Shown here: piece after piece, positions 25,484 through 34,651 of the stretch | Layout: every line of letters begins with the position of its first letter | Numbering within the stretch: position 1 is the stretch's first letter | Source: Rubellimicrobium thermophilum DSM 16684 | Lineage (GTDB): Bacteria > Pseudomonadota > Alphaproteobacteria > Rhodobacterales > Rhodobacteraceae | Direction of reading: 5' to 3' | DNA: 64,000 nt | NCBI RefSeq assembly: GCF_000442315.1 | Contig: NZ_KE557321.1 | Span: 132,124 to 196,123 of the forward strand | Position numbers and translations under genes: made by a program | Notes under the pieces: generated by a model | The model's database searches: none | What the model was told of the DNA's origin: nothing | The model's input: the letters and a program-made list of their open reading frames with translations, nothing else

Positions 25484-27730
25484 CTACTGCCCCGAAAGGA
25501 TCGAGATGAGCGCGTCGAGCACCGCCTCCTGACCGGGGTCGAGCGGCGTGCCGCCATCGAAGCTGCCCGAGGGAGGGCCGAAGGCCGCTTCGAGCGCGGC
25601 ATCCACCGCCGGATCGCCGGTGGGCTGGAAGGGCTGACCCGTGCCTTCGGCCAGAAGGCCGCCGGGATCGACGAAGCGTCCCGTTCCGCCGCCCGCCGGC
25701 CCCTCCATCGGCAGGGGGCGGGGCGTGAGGCCATCCAGGACGCGAACCATCGTCTCGCGCCAGATCTCGGCCGGAAGGCCGCCGCCCGTGACGCCGGTCA
25801 GCGGGGTGTTGTCGTCATAGCCCATCCAGACGCCGGTCACGTAATCCGCCGAGAAGCCGATGAACCAGGCATCGCGGGCGCCCTGGGTGGTGCCGGTCTT
25901 GCCGGCCAGCTCCCAGCCGGGGATGCGTGCGCGGGTGCCCGTGCCCTCCTCGACCACGCGCCACATCATCCAGACGAGCTGCCTTGCAGCCTGCTCGCGG
26001 ATGATCCGTTCGCGCAGGCCGCCGCTGCGGCCCATCACGGGTTCGGAATCGCCCAGGATCGTCAGATCGACGAGGCCATAGGGTTCGACCGCCGAGCCGC
26101 CGTTGAGGATGCCGGCATAGGCGGCCGTCATGCGCAGCAGCGTCGATTCGGAGGCCCCGAGCGCCAGCGCCGGACCCGAGGCCAGGTCCCCGCTGAGCCC
26201 GAAACCTTCGGCGATGGCGCGGACATTGTCGCGGCCGACCTGCTCGGACAGCAGCACGGCAGGGATGTTGCGGCTCTCGGCCAGGGCCTGGGTCAGGGTG
26301 ATGGGGCCCTTGAAGGTCCGGTCGTAATTTTCCGGGCACCATTGCCCGCTGCCGGCGATCGTCATGCAAAGCGGGCTGTCATCGATGATGTCCATGGGCG
26401 AATAGCCCAGATCCAGGGCCGCCGCATAGATGAAGGGCTTGAAGGCCGATCCGGTCTGGCGCAGCGCCATCGTGGCGCGGTTGAAGCGCCCCGCCCCGTC
26501 GGCGCGGCCGCCGACCATCGCCCGCACCGCCCCATCGGCCGACATCACGACGATCGCCGCCTCGGCCTGGCTGCCGGCACGGACGCGCGTTTCGAAGACG
26601 CTGCGCAGGGCCTGTTCCGCCGCCCGCTGGATTCGGGGATCGAGCGTGGTGCGGATGATCACGTCCTCGGTCGTGCCGGAGGTGAAGAATTCGGGCCCCG
26701 AATCCATCACCCAGTCGGCAAAGGCGCCGCCCAGCGGCTGGGCCGCCGTGGGCGCAAGCCGCGCCGGATTGGCGCGCGCCTCGGCGGCCTCTTCGGGGGT
26801 CAGATAGCCCTGTTCCTCCATGAGGCCGATGACCAGCGCCGCGCGGTCCTGGCTGCGGGCGAGATTGGCCGTGGGCGCAAAGGTGGACGGAGCCTTGAGC
26901 AACCCCGCCAGCATCGCCGCTTCGGCGGGGGACAGATCGGCCGCGCCCTTGTCGAAATAGCGCCGGGAGGCGGCCTCGAAGCCGCGCGTGCCGGCGCCGA
27001 GATAGGCGCGGTTGAGATAGAGGGTGAGGATCTCCTCCTTGGAATAGCGCAGCTCCATCGCCATGGCATAGATGGCCTCCTCGGCCTTGCGCCACAGCGT
27101 GGTCCGGCGGCAGTCGGCCTCATAGGCGGCCTCGTTCTCCCAGCGGGCGGGATCGAAGGGCCGGCCGAGGCAGAGCAGCTTGGCCGTCTGCTGGGTGATC
27201 GTCGATCCGCCATTGCCCGAGAACGGCCCCCGCCCCTCCGAGAGGTTGATGCGGATGGCCGAGGCGATGCCGATGGGATCGACCCCGGGATGAAGCCAGA
27301 AGCGGCGGTCCTCGGTCGCGATGATGGCATTGCGCAGATGGGGCGACACCGAGTCTGCCGTCACCATGCCGCCGAACTGGTCGCCGCGCCAGGCGAAGGG
27401 CTGGCCATTGGCATCGAGCAGCGTGACCGAACCGCGCGCCCGGCCGTCCACCAGCGACGTCGCCGGCGGCAGCAGCGAGGCCTGCCAGAGGACCCAGCCA
27501 CCGATGACCAGCGCGGCCAGCAGCCCAAATCGCCAGCTGACCGCCCAGACGGCACCGAACACGGCGCGCAGCAGACCGGCGAGAAGACCGAGGAGCCAGC
27601 CGATGGGACCGCGCCGGCGCCGCGCCGGCACAGGTCTCGATCCCGGTCCGCTGCCCCGGCTGCTGCCCTGTCCCCTGATCGGCCGCCTGTCCGCCACCAG
27701 CGGTCCCCGTCCCGATGTCTGTCTGGCCAT
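25484..27730 (-). CDS. penicillin-binding protein 1A (bifunctional transglycosylase/transpeptidase)
   Basis: 748 aa class A PBP. A basic cytoplasmic tail (about 1-42) precedes the membrane anchor (about 43-88). The GT51 transglycosylase holds EDRRFW (140-145) and GGSTITQQ (174-181); the transpeptidase has SAFK (428-431), SRN (486-488) and KTG (611-613). It polymerises and cross-links peptidoglycan. The tail after 670 is Gly/Pro-rich. Start ATG 27730 is favoured; ATG 27826 would add a less likely leader. Confidence 0.92.
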   Translation of the reverse strand: MARQTSGRGPLVADRRPIRGQGSSRGSGPGSRPVPARRRRGPIGWLLGLLAGLLRAVFGAVWAVSWRFGLLAALVIGGWVLWQASLLPPATSLVDGRARGSVTLLDANGQPFAWRGDQFGGMVTADSVSPHLRNAIIATEDRRFWLHPGVDPIGIASAIRINLSEGRGPFSGNGGSTITQQTAKLLCLGRPFDPARWENEAAYEADCRRTTLWRKAEEAIYAMAMELRYSKEEILTLYLNRAYLGAGTRGFEAASRRYFDKGAADLSPAEAAMLAGLLKAPSTFAPTANLARSQDRAALVIGLMEEQGYLTPEEAAEARANPARLAPTAAQPLGGAFADWVMDSGPEFFTSGTTEDVIIRTTLDPRIQRAAEQALRSVFETRVRAGSQAEAAIVVMSADGAVRAMVGGRADGAGRFNRATMALRQTGSAFKPFIYAAALDLGYSPMDIIDDSPLCMTIAGSGQWCPENYDRTFKGPITLTQALAESRNIPAVLLSEQVGRDNVRAIAEGFGLSGDLASGPALALGASESTLLRMTAAYAGILNGGSAVEPYGLVDLTILGDSEPVMGRSGGLRERIIREQAARQLVWMMWRVVEEGTGTRARIPGWELAGKTGTTQGARDAWFIGFSADYVTGVWMGYDDNTPLTGVTGGGLPAEIWRETMVRVLDGLTPRPLPMEGPAGGGTGRFVDPGGLLAEGTGQPFQPTGDPAVDAALEAAFGPPSGSFDGGTPLDPGQEAVLDALISILSGQ

Positions 27731-27983
27731 CCTGCCTCTCGGCTGTCCTGCTGCTCGTCCGTGCCGATGTCGCGGACCATAGCCCTTCGGGGGGATCTTG
27801 TCGAAGGGGCCGGTCCGGTCGGGCAATTTCCTGCATGCCTATTCTTCAGGCAATGCGCTCATTTTGTGCAATCCGACGGCAGAAACCTCGGTCAGCGGGG
27901 TTTCGCAGGGGCAGCATCCGCTTGCTGCAGGGGCAGATGGAAGCCTTGCTGACCGCGAAGCGGCAGCCGGAGGGGACAGGAAC

Positions 27984-28322
27984 GTGAAACTCATCATCGC
28001 GGCCATCAAGCCGTTCAAGCTGGAAGAAGTGCGCGAGGCCCTCACCGCCCAGGGTGTCCGGGGCATGATGGTGACGGAGATCAAGGGCTTCGGGGCCCAG
28101 TCGGGGCACACCGAGATCTATCGCGGCGCGGAATATGCCGTGGCCTTCGTGCCCAAGGTCAAGATCGAGATCGTCGTGCCCGATGCGCTCGCGGACGCGG
28201 TCGTGGCGACCATCGCCCGCACCGCGCGGACCGACAAGATCGGGGACGGGAAGATCTTCGTCCTCGATGTGGAGGCGGCCCTTCGCGTGCGCACCGGCGA
28301 GACCGGGGAGGACGCCCTGTGA
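27984..28322 (+). CDS. glnK: nitrogen regulatory protein PII (GlnK)
   Basis: 112 aa trimeric signal protein. MKLIIAAIKPFKLEEVREAL and the T-loop with Tyr51 (RGAEYAVAF), the uridylylation site, are canonical, as is TGETGEDAL at the end. It binds 2-oxoglutarate and ATP/ADP and gates AmtB. GTG start with an upstream GGAGGGGACAGG. The adjacent amtB identifies it as glnK rather than glnB. A nitrogen-responsive promoter is expected; I could not find a correctly spaced sigma-54 site. Confidence 0.93.
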   Translation: MKLIIAAIKPFKLEEVREALTAQGVRGMMVTEIKGFGAQSGHTEIYRGAEYAVAFVPKVKIEIVVPDALADAVVATIARTARTDKIGDGKIFVLDVEAALRVRTGETGEDAL

Positions 28323-28354
28323 GGCGCGCTCGACAGGATCAGGAAAGGATGCAG

Positions 28355-29755
28355 ATGACGGAACGGATGAGACGGATGCGGCACGCAACGGCCACAGGCG
28401 CAGGACTGGCTGCAGGACTGACTGCGGGACTGGCCGCCCTGCCGGTCTGGGCACAGGAGGCTGCGCCCGCCGCGGCCGAAGGGTCTGTCACGGCGGCGGC
28501 CGAGGCGACGGCAGCGATCATCGAGAAGGGCGATGTGGCCTGGATGATGGTGTCCTCGCTGCTCGTGCTGTTCATGCTGATCCCCGGTCTTGCCCTGTTC
28601 TATGGGGGGCTGGTGCGGGTCAAGAACATGCTCTCGGTCCTCATGCAGTGCACGATGATCGGGGCCCTGGTCATGGTGATCTGGGCCGTCTACGGCTACT
28701 CCTTCGCCTTCGGGGGCGGCACCTCGCCCTTCTGGGGGGGGCTGGGCAAGCTGTTCCTGGCGGGGGTCACGCCCGATTCCACCGCCGCCACCTTCACCGA
28801 CGGGGTGGTCCTGCCGGAATATGTGTTCATCGCCTTCCAGATGACCTTTGCCGCGATCACCCCGGCGCTGATCGTCGGCGCCTTCGCCGAACGCATCAAG
28901 TTCGGCGCGGTGATGCTGTTCACGGCGCTGTGGGTCACCTTCGTCTATTTCCCGGTCGCGCACATGGTCTGGGATGCGTCGGGGCTGATCTACAACCTCG
29001 GCGCCATCGACTTTGCCGGCGGCACGGTCGTGCATATCAATGCCGGGGTGGCGGCGCTGGTGGCGGCGGTCGTCATCGGCCCGCGCATCGGCTATGGCCG
29101 CGAGAACCTCGCCCCCCATTCGATGACGCTCACGCTGGTGGGTGCGGCGATGCTGTGGGTCGGCTGGTTCGGTTTCAATGCCGGCTCCAACCTCGAGGCG
29201 ACGGCCGGGGCCACGCTGGCCATGCTCAACACCTTCCTCGCCACGGCGGGGGCGATCCTCGCCTGGACGCTGATCGAGAACGCCGTCAACGGCAAGCCGT
29301 CGCTGCTGGGCGCGGCTTCGGGAATGATCGCGGGTCTCGTGGCGATCACGCCCGCCTGCGGCACCACCGGCCCCATCGGCGCGATCGTGCTGGGCGCGGC
29401 GGCCTCGGCAGTGTGCTATGTCTTTGTCGCCAAGGTGAAGCATCGCCTGGGCTATGATGACAGCCTCGATGTCTTCGGCATCCATGGCGTGGGCGGCATC
29501 GTCGGTGCGATCGGCACCGGGATCCTCTGCGCCCCGGCGCTGGGCGGCACAGGCTATGTCGCCGAAGGCGGCACCATGGGAGCCCAGATCGTGGCACAGG
29601 TGACGGGCGTGATCATCACCATTCTCTGGAGCGGGATCGGATCGCTCGTGATCCTCTATGTGGTGCGCGCGGTCACGGGCCTGCGCGTGAAGGAGGAAGT
29701 AGAGCGCGAAGGCCTCGACCTCGCTTCGCACGGGGAGCGTGCCTACAGCTACTGA
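28355..29755 (+). CDS. amtB: ammonium transporter AmtB
   Basis: 466 aa. Cleavable signal (ATGAGLAAGLTAGLAALPVWAQ), then eleven membrane helices. The pore histidines are in PVAHMVWDASG and FGIHGVGGI; NAGVAALVAA and GCTTPIGAI-like segments match Amt family. It conducts ammonium and is closed by GlnK at low nitrogen demand. It lies 32 bases after glnK, in the classic glnK-amtB operon. ATG 28355 is favoured by the spacing of GGAAAGG; ATG 28349 is also in frame. Confidence 0.94.
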   Translation: MTERMRRMRHATATGAGLAAGLTAGLAALPVWAQEAAPAAAEGSVTAAAEATAAIIEKGDVAWMMVSSLLVLFMLIPGLALFYGGLVRVKNMLSVLMQCTMIGALVMVIWAVYGYSFAFGGGTSPFWGGLGKLFLAGVTPDSTAATFTDGVVLPEYVFIAFQMTFAAITPALIVGAFAERIKFGAVMLFTALWVTFVYFPVAHMVWDASGLIYNLGAIDFAGGTVVHINAGVAALVAAVVIGPRIGYGRENLAPHSMTLTLVGAAMLWVGWFGFNAGSNLEATAGATLAMLNTFLATAGAILAWTLIENAVNGKPSLLGAASGMIAGLVAITPACGTTGPIGAIVLGAAASAVCYVFVAKVKHRLGYDDSLDVFGIHGVGGIVGAIGTGILCAPALGGTGYVAEGGTMGAQIVAQVTGVIITILWSGIGSLVILYVVRAVTGLRVKEEVEREGLDLASHGERAYSY

Positions 29756-29805
29756 AAGCAGGATCGGCCGCGGCGGGCTCTTCCCCCGCCGCCGGATCCG
29801 GGCAG

Positions 29806-29840
29806 CGGCCTGCGCGGTTCTCTCCCCCCCGCGCAGGCCG
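29806..29840. terminator. terminator between convergent amtB and aminotransferase genes
   Basis: An 11-bp perfect stem, CGGCCTGCGCG (29806-29816) with CGCGCAGGCCG (29830-29840), is followed by TTCTGTTCCT. A second GC-rich hairpin lies at 29761-29800. Together they separate the convergent genes. Confidence 0.6.
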
Positions 29841-29881
29841 TTCTGTTCCTGGGTCGCCCCCTGGGCCGACGGGGCCCGCGT

Positions 29882-31062
29882 TCAGAGACCCGCTTCGACC
29901 ATCGCCTGCGCCAGCAGCGGAACCGTGCGTGCATTCAGCCCGGCGATGTTGATGCGCCCGTCCCCCACCATGTAGATGCCGTGATCGGCCCGCATCCGTT
30001 CCACCTGCTGCGGCGTGGCGCCGATTCGCGAGAACATGCCCCGGTGGTGCCGCAGGAAATCGAAGCGATCGGAATTGGTCAGCCGCCGCAGCTCTGCCGC
30101 CAGAGCCTCGCGCAGGGCCTCCATCCCCCTGCGGACATCCGCCAGCTCCGTCTCCCAGTCGCGGCGCAGATCCGCATCCGACAGGATCGTGGCGACGATG
30201 CGGGCGCCGTGATCGGGCGGAAAGGAATAGTTCTGCCGGTTGAGATGGGCGAGATTGCCCTGCGCCAGGCGCGCCGTGGCGGCATCGCGCGCCACCGCCA
30301 TCAGAAGACCCGTCCGTTCGCGGTAGATACCGAAATTCTTCGAGCAGGAGACGGCGATCAGGCAATCCCCCTCGGCGGCGAGGCGGCGGGTCGCCTGTGC
30401 ATCGGCCTCGAGCCCGGCGCCGAAGCCGAGATAGGCCAGATCGACGAAGGGCAGGGCGCCCCGCCCGCGCAGCAGGGCCGAGACGGCCTCCCATGTGGCC
30501 TGGTCGGGATCGGCCCCGGTCGGGTTGTGGCAGCAGCCATGCAGCAGCACCACATCGCCGGCCGCCACCGCGGACAGATCGGCCAGCATTCCGTCGCGGT
30601 CCACCCCGCGCGTGGCCTCGTCGAAATAGCGGTAGGCCCGGTGCGGGATCGCCAGATGCCTCAGGATCGAGACATGATTGGGCCAGGTCGGATCGGGCAC
30701 CCAGACGGTGGCGCCGGGATTCAGCATGCGGATCAGCTCGAGCCCCTGCCGCACAGCGCCGGTGCCGCCGGGGGTTGCCACGGCGGCCACCTGATCGCGC
30801 GGGACGGCGGGCCCCAGCACCAGCGGGATCAGGGCATCGGCAAAGGCCGGATCGCCTGCCAGCGCGGTATAGGTCTTGGTCGTCTCGGTCTCCCAGATGC
30901 GCCGCTCGGCCTCGCGCACGGCGCGCATGACGGGGGCCGCCCTTCGGCATCCCGATAGACCCCCACGCCGAGGTCGATCTTGCCCTCGCGCGGGTCGGCA
31001 CGGAAGGCGGCCATCAGGGAGAGGATCTTGTCGGGGGGTTGTTCGGTCAGGCGCTCGAGCAT
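29882..31062 (-). pseudogene. aromatic/aspartate aminotransferase (class I PLP), apparent frameshift
   Basis: The corrected protein is about 393 aa, the AspC/TyrB length. It begins MLERLTEQPPDKILSLMAAF, then LGVGVYRDAEGR; the remainder, from VMRAVREAERRIWETE, is in another frame. One additional C in the minus-strand C5 run (30932-30936) joins them as GRPPVMRA. PLP motifs: CHNPTGADP, FVDLAYLGFG and SCSKNFGIYRERTG with the Schiff-base Lys. It transaminates aspartate or aromatic amino acids with 2-oxoglutarate. The start is 10 bases after the sulfurtransferase stop, so the two form an operon. As written, the longest frame starts at 30928 and lacks about 45 residues. Confidence 0.87.
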
Positions 31063-31072
31063 GGCTTGTCCT

Positions 31073-31912
31073 TCAGGGTCCGGTCGCCACCGGGCGGGCG
31101 GGGTCGGCGCCCCATTCCGCCCAGGAGCCGTCATAAAGTGCATGCGGCCGCCCCAGCCTTTCGAGCGCCAGGGCGAGAATCGCCGCGGTGATGCCCGAGC
31201 CGCAGGTGGTCACGCCGCCTTCCTCCGGCAGGAGGGCGGCCAGGGCATCCCTGTCCTTCATTCTGCCGTCAGGGTTCAGCAAAGCTGCATAATGGCAGTT
31301 GACCGCCCCCGGCATGTGGCCGGGACGCAGGCCGGGGCGCGGTTCGGGCGCCTCGCCGCGGAAGCGGGTCGGCGAGCGGGCATCGAGGACGGGCTGCCCC
31401 ATGGCGAGCGCCCGCGCCACTTCGTCGGCGGTCGCGACCCGGACAAGGGGATCCCCCGCGGCAAAGTTGCCGGGCGGCACGGGCCGCGCTTCGCCGCTCT
31501 CCAGCGGATGCCCTTCGGCACGCCATTTCGGCAGACCCCCGTCGAGGACGGCCACGGCGGCATGGCCCATCCGGCGGAAGGTCCACCAGGCGCGGGCCGC
31601 AGAGAACAGGCCCGCGGCGTCATAGCAGATCACCGTGCTGCCTTGCCCGATTCCCTCGGCCCGCGCCCAGGCCTCGAAAATCGGCGGCGGCGGCGCCATG
31701 TGGGGCAGGGGGCTGTCCGGGTCGGCCACGGCATCGAGATCCATGCGCCGGGCGCCGGGGATATGGGCGTGCCGGAACTCGGCCTCGGCATCGCGCCCCG
31801 CATCGGGCAGATGCCAGGAGGCATCCACCACCACAAGGCCCGGCAGCCCGATCCGGCGGGCAAGCCAGTCGGTCGTTACGAGGGGGCCGGGCAGCAGGAG
31901 CGGATCCGTCAT
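31073..31912 (-). CDS. sseA: 3-mercaptopyruvate sulfurtransferase (two-domain rhodanese)
   Basis: 279 aa. Two rhodanese domains (about 10-135 and 155-275). The active loop CGSGITA with Cys237 is the mercaptopyruvate-type loop (CGSGVTA in E. coli) rather than the thiosulfate type CRKGVTA. It transfers sulfur from 3-mercaptopyruvate to thiols or cyanide. Mercaptopyruvate can be made by transamination of cysteine, so pairing with the downstream aspartate/aromatic aminotransferase is biochemically coherent. Confidence 0.9.
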   Translation of the reverse strand: MTDPLLLPGPLVTTDWLARRIGLPGLVVVDASWHLPDAGRDAEAEFRHAHIPGARRMDLDAVADPDSPLPHMAPPPPIFEAWARAEGIGQGSTVICYDAAGLFSAARAWWTFRRMGHAAVAVLDGGLPKWRAEGHPLESGEARPVPPGNFAAGDPLVRVATADEVARALAMGQPVLDARSPTRFRGEAPEPRPGLRPGHMPGAVNCHYAALLNPDGRMKDRDALAALLPEEGGVTTCGSGITAAILALALERLGRPHALYDGSWAEWGADPARPVATGP

Positions 31913-32009
31913 GGTGCCCCCCCGTAAGCCTGCATCGGCCCGGCGCAAGGCGAGCCTCTTGCCCCGAGGGCCCTTCCGCCGCATTCTGCGGATGCGAGAG
32001 GGGGGCAGC

Positions 32010-32843
32010 ATGACGGATGACCGCGGCGCGATCTGGGTGGCGACCGGTCCGGACTATCTCGACCTCGCGCTGGCGTCGGCCCGGTCGCTCGCCCGGCATG
32101 AACCGGGCCTTGCGCGCGATCTCTATACCGATCGGCCCGATGCCGTGCCCGCCGGGCTGTTCGACCGGATCCATCCGATCCCGGACCCCCATCCGCGATC
32201 CAAGCTCGACTGCATGGCGCGCACGCGCTTCGGGCGCACGCTGTTCCTCGATGCCGACACGCTGGTCCTGGGGCCGCTGGGCGATCTCTTCGATATCGCC
32301 CTGCGCTTCGACCTCGCGATGGCCCATGACGTCCGCCGCGCCTCGCGGCTGATTCGCGAAGGGGTGACGGAACGGACGCCCTATGCCTTCCCGCAGCTCA
32401 ATTCGGGCGTTGTGCTCTATCGGCGTTCGCCTGCGATGATGGCCTTTCTGGCCGAATGGGCCCGCCGCTATCGCCAGACGGGGGCAAGACGCGACCAGAC
32501 AGTGCTCAAGGATCTGCTCTGGACCGACGAGCGGGTGCGCTTCTATGTCCTGCCGCCCGAGTTCAACCTGCGCCGGGTGACCCTTCTGGACGCCTGGGAG
32601 CCGCTCGATGCCCGCCCGACCATCCTGCATTCCCACCGCCTCATGGACCATCTGCGGGGGAATGGTCCGCGCATCACCGATCCTCTACACCTCATCGAGG
32701 AGGAACGACGGATGCTGCGCGCCGAATGGGAAGCGGCCGGGGTGGAGGGGGATGCGGTGGCGCGCTTTCGTGCGGCGCAGGCCGCTCTGGGCGAGGGCGA
32801 GGAGACGGACAGCCCGGCGGCAGCGGTGATGGCGCAGCCATGA
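32010..32843 (+). CDS. putative glycosyltransferase, GT8-like
   Basis: 277 aa. FLDADTLVLGPL contains the DxD metal/nucleotide-sugar motif, followed by FPQLNSGVVLYRR and an aspartate-rich RRDQTVLKDLLW, features of glycogenin-like GT8 enzymes. It resembles SqdD of this window (FLDADTLVLRNI, RMNSGVF, RTDQTFLQAAF), so the two may be paralogues. No transmembrane segment. The acceptor is unknown. Ribosome-binding site GAGAGGGGGG. It starts 97 bases from the divergent sulfurtransferase. Confidence 0.7.
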   Translation: MTDDRGAIWVATGPDYLDLALASARSLARHEPGLARDLYTDRPDAVPAGLFDRIHPIPDPHPRSKLDCMARTRFGRTLFLDADTLVLGPLGDLFDIALRFDLAMAHDVRRASRLIREGVTERTPYAFPQLNSGVVLYRRSPAMMAFLAEWARRYRQTGARRDQTVLKDLLWTDERVRFYVLPPEFNLRRVTLLDAWEPLDARPTILHSHRLMDHLRGNGPRITDPLHLIEEERRMLRAEWEAAGVEGDAVARFRAAQAALGEGEETDSPAAAVMAQP

Positions 32844-32871
32844 CGGGCGGGCACGGGATGAACCGCTTCCG

Positions 32872-33741
32872 ATGAGCTGGGACGAGATCCGCACAGCCTA
32901 TCAGGTGGCGCGCCTCGGCACCGTCTCGGCGGCGGCCGAGGTTCTGGGCGTGCATCATGCCACGGTCATCCGCCATGTGGATGCCCTCGAAGGGCGGCTC
33001 GGCGTGAGGCTGTTCCAGCGCCACGCACGCGGCTACACGCCTACGGAGGCCGGGCAGGAGCTTCTGCGTGTGGCGGCGAGGGTCGATGACGGCTTTTCGC
33101 AGATGGCGGTGCGCATCAAGGGCCAGGAGGCCACGGGCGAGCTCGTGGTCACGGCGCTGCCCTCGCTGGTGCCTCGCCTGGCCCCGCTTCTGGCCGAGTT
33201 CCAGGACCGCAATCCCGGCCTCACGGTCCGCCTTCTGGCCGCCGAGCGGCTGTTCCGCCTCGAATCCGGAGAGGCCCATATCGCCATCCGCGCCGGGATC
33301 GATCCCCCGGCCCAGCCGGACAATGTGGTCCAGCCGCTCGCGCGGATCCGCTTCCATCTCGTCGCGGCGAAGGAATATCTCGACCGCCACGGCCGACCGA
33401 AGGATGAGGCGGAGCTTGCCGCGCACCGTTTTGTCGGTCTGGATGGGGACGGGGGGCGCGCCCCCTTCAACCACTGGATCGAGGCTCTGGCTCCGGGGCG
33501 GATCGCCTTTCGCACATCGGGCGATCCGGCCATGCTGGAGGCGATCTGCGGCGGAGCCGGGATCGGCTTTGCCTCGCTCCAGGACAGTGCCGCGCGGTCC
33601 TGTCTGCAGGAGGTCCTGCCGCATCGGCCCGACTGGGCGGTGCCGCTCTGGCTCGTGACCCATGTGGACCTGCATCGTTCGCCCAAGGTGCAGGCGGCGT
33701 CGCGGCTGCTGAAGGAGGGGGCCAGGGGCTGGACGGGCTGA
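32872..33741 (+). CDS. LysR-family transcriptional regulator
   Basis: 289 aa. Winged HTH at 1-60 (YQVARLGTVSAAAEVLGVHHATVIRHVDALEGRLG, LFQRHARGYTPTEAG), then a LysR substrate-binding domain from about 88. It begins 28 bases after the glycosyltransferase stop, which it may regulate or be co-transcribed with. The effector is unknown. Confidence 0.88.
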   Translation: MSWDEIRTAYQVARLGTVSAAAEVLGVHHATVIRHVDALEGRLGVRLFQRHARGYTPTEAGQELLRVAARVDDGFSQMAVRIKGQEATGELVVTALPSLVPRLAPLLAEFQDRNPGLTVRLLAAERLFRLESGEAHIAIRAGIDPPAQPDNVVQPLARIRFHLVAAKEYLDRHGRPKDEAELAAHRFVGLDGDGGRAPFNHWIEALAPGRIAFRTSGDPAMLEAICGGAGIGFASLQDSAARSCLQEVLPHRPDWAVPLWLVTHVDLHRSPKVQAASRLLKEGARGWTG

Positions 33742-33757
33742 GGGCGGCCGGGGCGGC

Positions 33758-34094
33758 TCAATCGGGGGGGGGGCGCCTCGAGTTCGGCGGCCAGGAACCG
33801 TTCGAAGGCGTCCAGATCCACCGATTCCAGCACCCCGAAGCCGGCCAGGAAGGCGCCGGCCTCGCGCAGGCCGTCGGGGTCGAGCTTGCACCAGGTGATG
33901 CGGCCGCGGCGTTCCTGCTGGATCAGGCCGGCCTCGGCAAGGACCTGAAGATGCCGCGAGACGGCCGCCAGGCTGATGGGAAAGGCCGAGGCCACATCCG
34001 TCACCGCCATGTCGTCCTCGAGCAGCAGCCGCAGGATGCTGCGCCGGGTGGGGTCGGCCAGGGCGGCAAAGACGGCGTCGAGAAGGGCTGCCAT
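33758..34094 (-). CDS. ArsR-family transcriptional repressor
   Basis: About 111 aa. AALLDAVFAALADPTRRSILRLLLE and AVTDVASAFPISLAAVSRHLQVLAEAGLIQ form the winged HTH; WCKLDPDGL is typical of the branch usually paired with SRPBCC (AHSA1) proteins, not the metal-sensing branch (no ELCVCDL motif). At the C-terminus the minus-strand run of ten C (33764-33773) throws the frame past its stop; with nine it would read EAPPPD and end at 33758. As written, the frame runs on to about 33033, antisense to the LysR gene, which is not credible. Confidence 0.82.
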
Positions 34095-34126
34095 GCCCGC
34101 CTTCTGGGCCCTGCCCCGGGCAGAGG

Positions 34127-34164
34127 TCAACCGTCCGACGGGGATCGCTCAACAGGACGGTTGA
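34127..34164. promoter_or_regulatory. inverted repeat upstream of arsR, candidate ArsR operator
   Basis: TCAACCGTCC (34127-34136) and GGACGGTTGA (34155-34164) are perfect 10-bp arms separated by 18 bases, with a further TCAAC at 34149-34153 pairing with GTTGA (34160-34164). It starts 33 bases upstream of the arsR start. ArsR proteins of this branch often bind TCAAC/GTTGA-type palindromes. Confidence 0.55.
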
Positions 34165-34255
34165 ATGTCGTTCTGCGGCCCGGCCGCGGCGGGAGCGTCA
34201 CAGGGGATTGCAGGATGTCAGGAAAGACAGGGGCTTGCGGGATCCGATCTGCGCC

Positions 34256-34283
34256 TTGACTCCGCGCCTGCCCTCCCCTAGCA
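34256..34283 (+). promoter_or_regulatory. candidate housekeeping promoter of the F0 ATP synthase operon
   Basis: TTGACT (34256-34261) and CTAGCA (34278-34283) with a 16-base spacer resemble -35 and -10 elements, 32 bases before the atpI start codon. Pattern only. Confidence 0.4.
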
Positions 34284-34314
34284 CGCCGCCAGCCCTTCTG
34301 AGGGGATCACGGCC

Positions 34315-34647
34315 TTGCCCGAGTCCGACCGGCCATCCGATGATGAGCGTCTGCGTGCGCTCGGGGAGCGGCTGGCAAAGGCCCGCGCGGTGGAGGACCG
34401 GCCCCATCAGGAGGAACATTATTCGCAGGCGCAGCTCGCCTGGCGAATGGTGATCGAGCTCGTGGCCGGTCTGATGATCGGTTTCGGGATGGGATACGGG
34501 GTCGACTGGGTGTTCGGGACTTCCCCGATCTTCCTGGTGATCTTCATCTTCCTGGGCCTCGCGGCGGGTGTGCGCACCATGCTGCGTTCGGCTCAGGAGG
34601 TGCAGCGCAAGCGCGAGGCCGAAGCCTCGCGGGGAAAGGGGGACTGA
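34315..34647 (+). CDS. atpI: ATP synthase assembly protein AtpI (subunit I)
   Basis: 110 aa. A charged N-terminus and two membrane helices (about 45-65 with [19 protein letters not shown], and 70-88) make up the AtpI_Q / Atp1 alphaproteobacterial family, which assists c-ring assembly and possibly Mg transport. TTG start at 34315; a basic tail follows. First gene of the F0 operon, five bases before atpB. Confidence 0.85.
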   Translation: MPESDRPSDDERLRALGERLAKARAVEDRPHQEEHYSQAQLAWRMVIELVAGLMIGFGMGYGVDWVFGTSPIFLVIFIFLGLAAGVRTMLRSAQEVQRKREAEASRGKGD

Positions 34648-34651
34648 GCCG

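Noticed and set aside
27860..27980. Sigma-54 (-24/-12) promoter before glnK
   Set aside because: GGGGCAG and TTGCT elements are present, but the GG-to-GC spacing is not the required 10 bases in any combination I tried.
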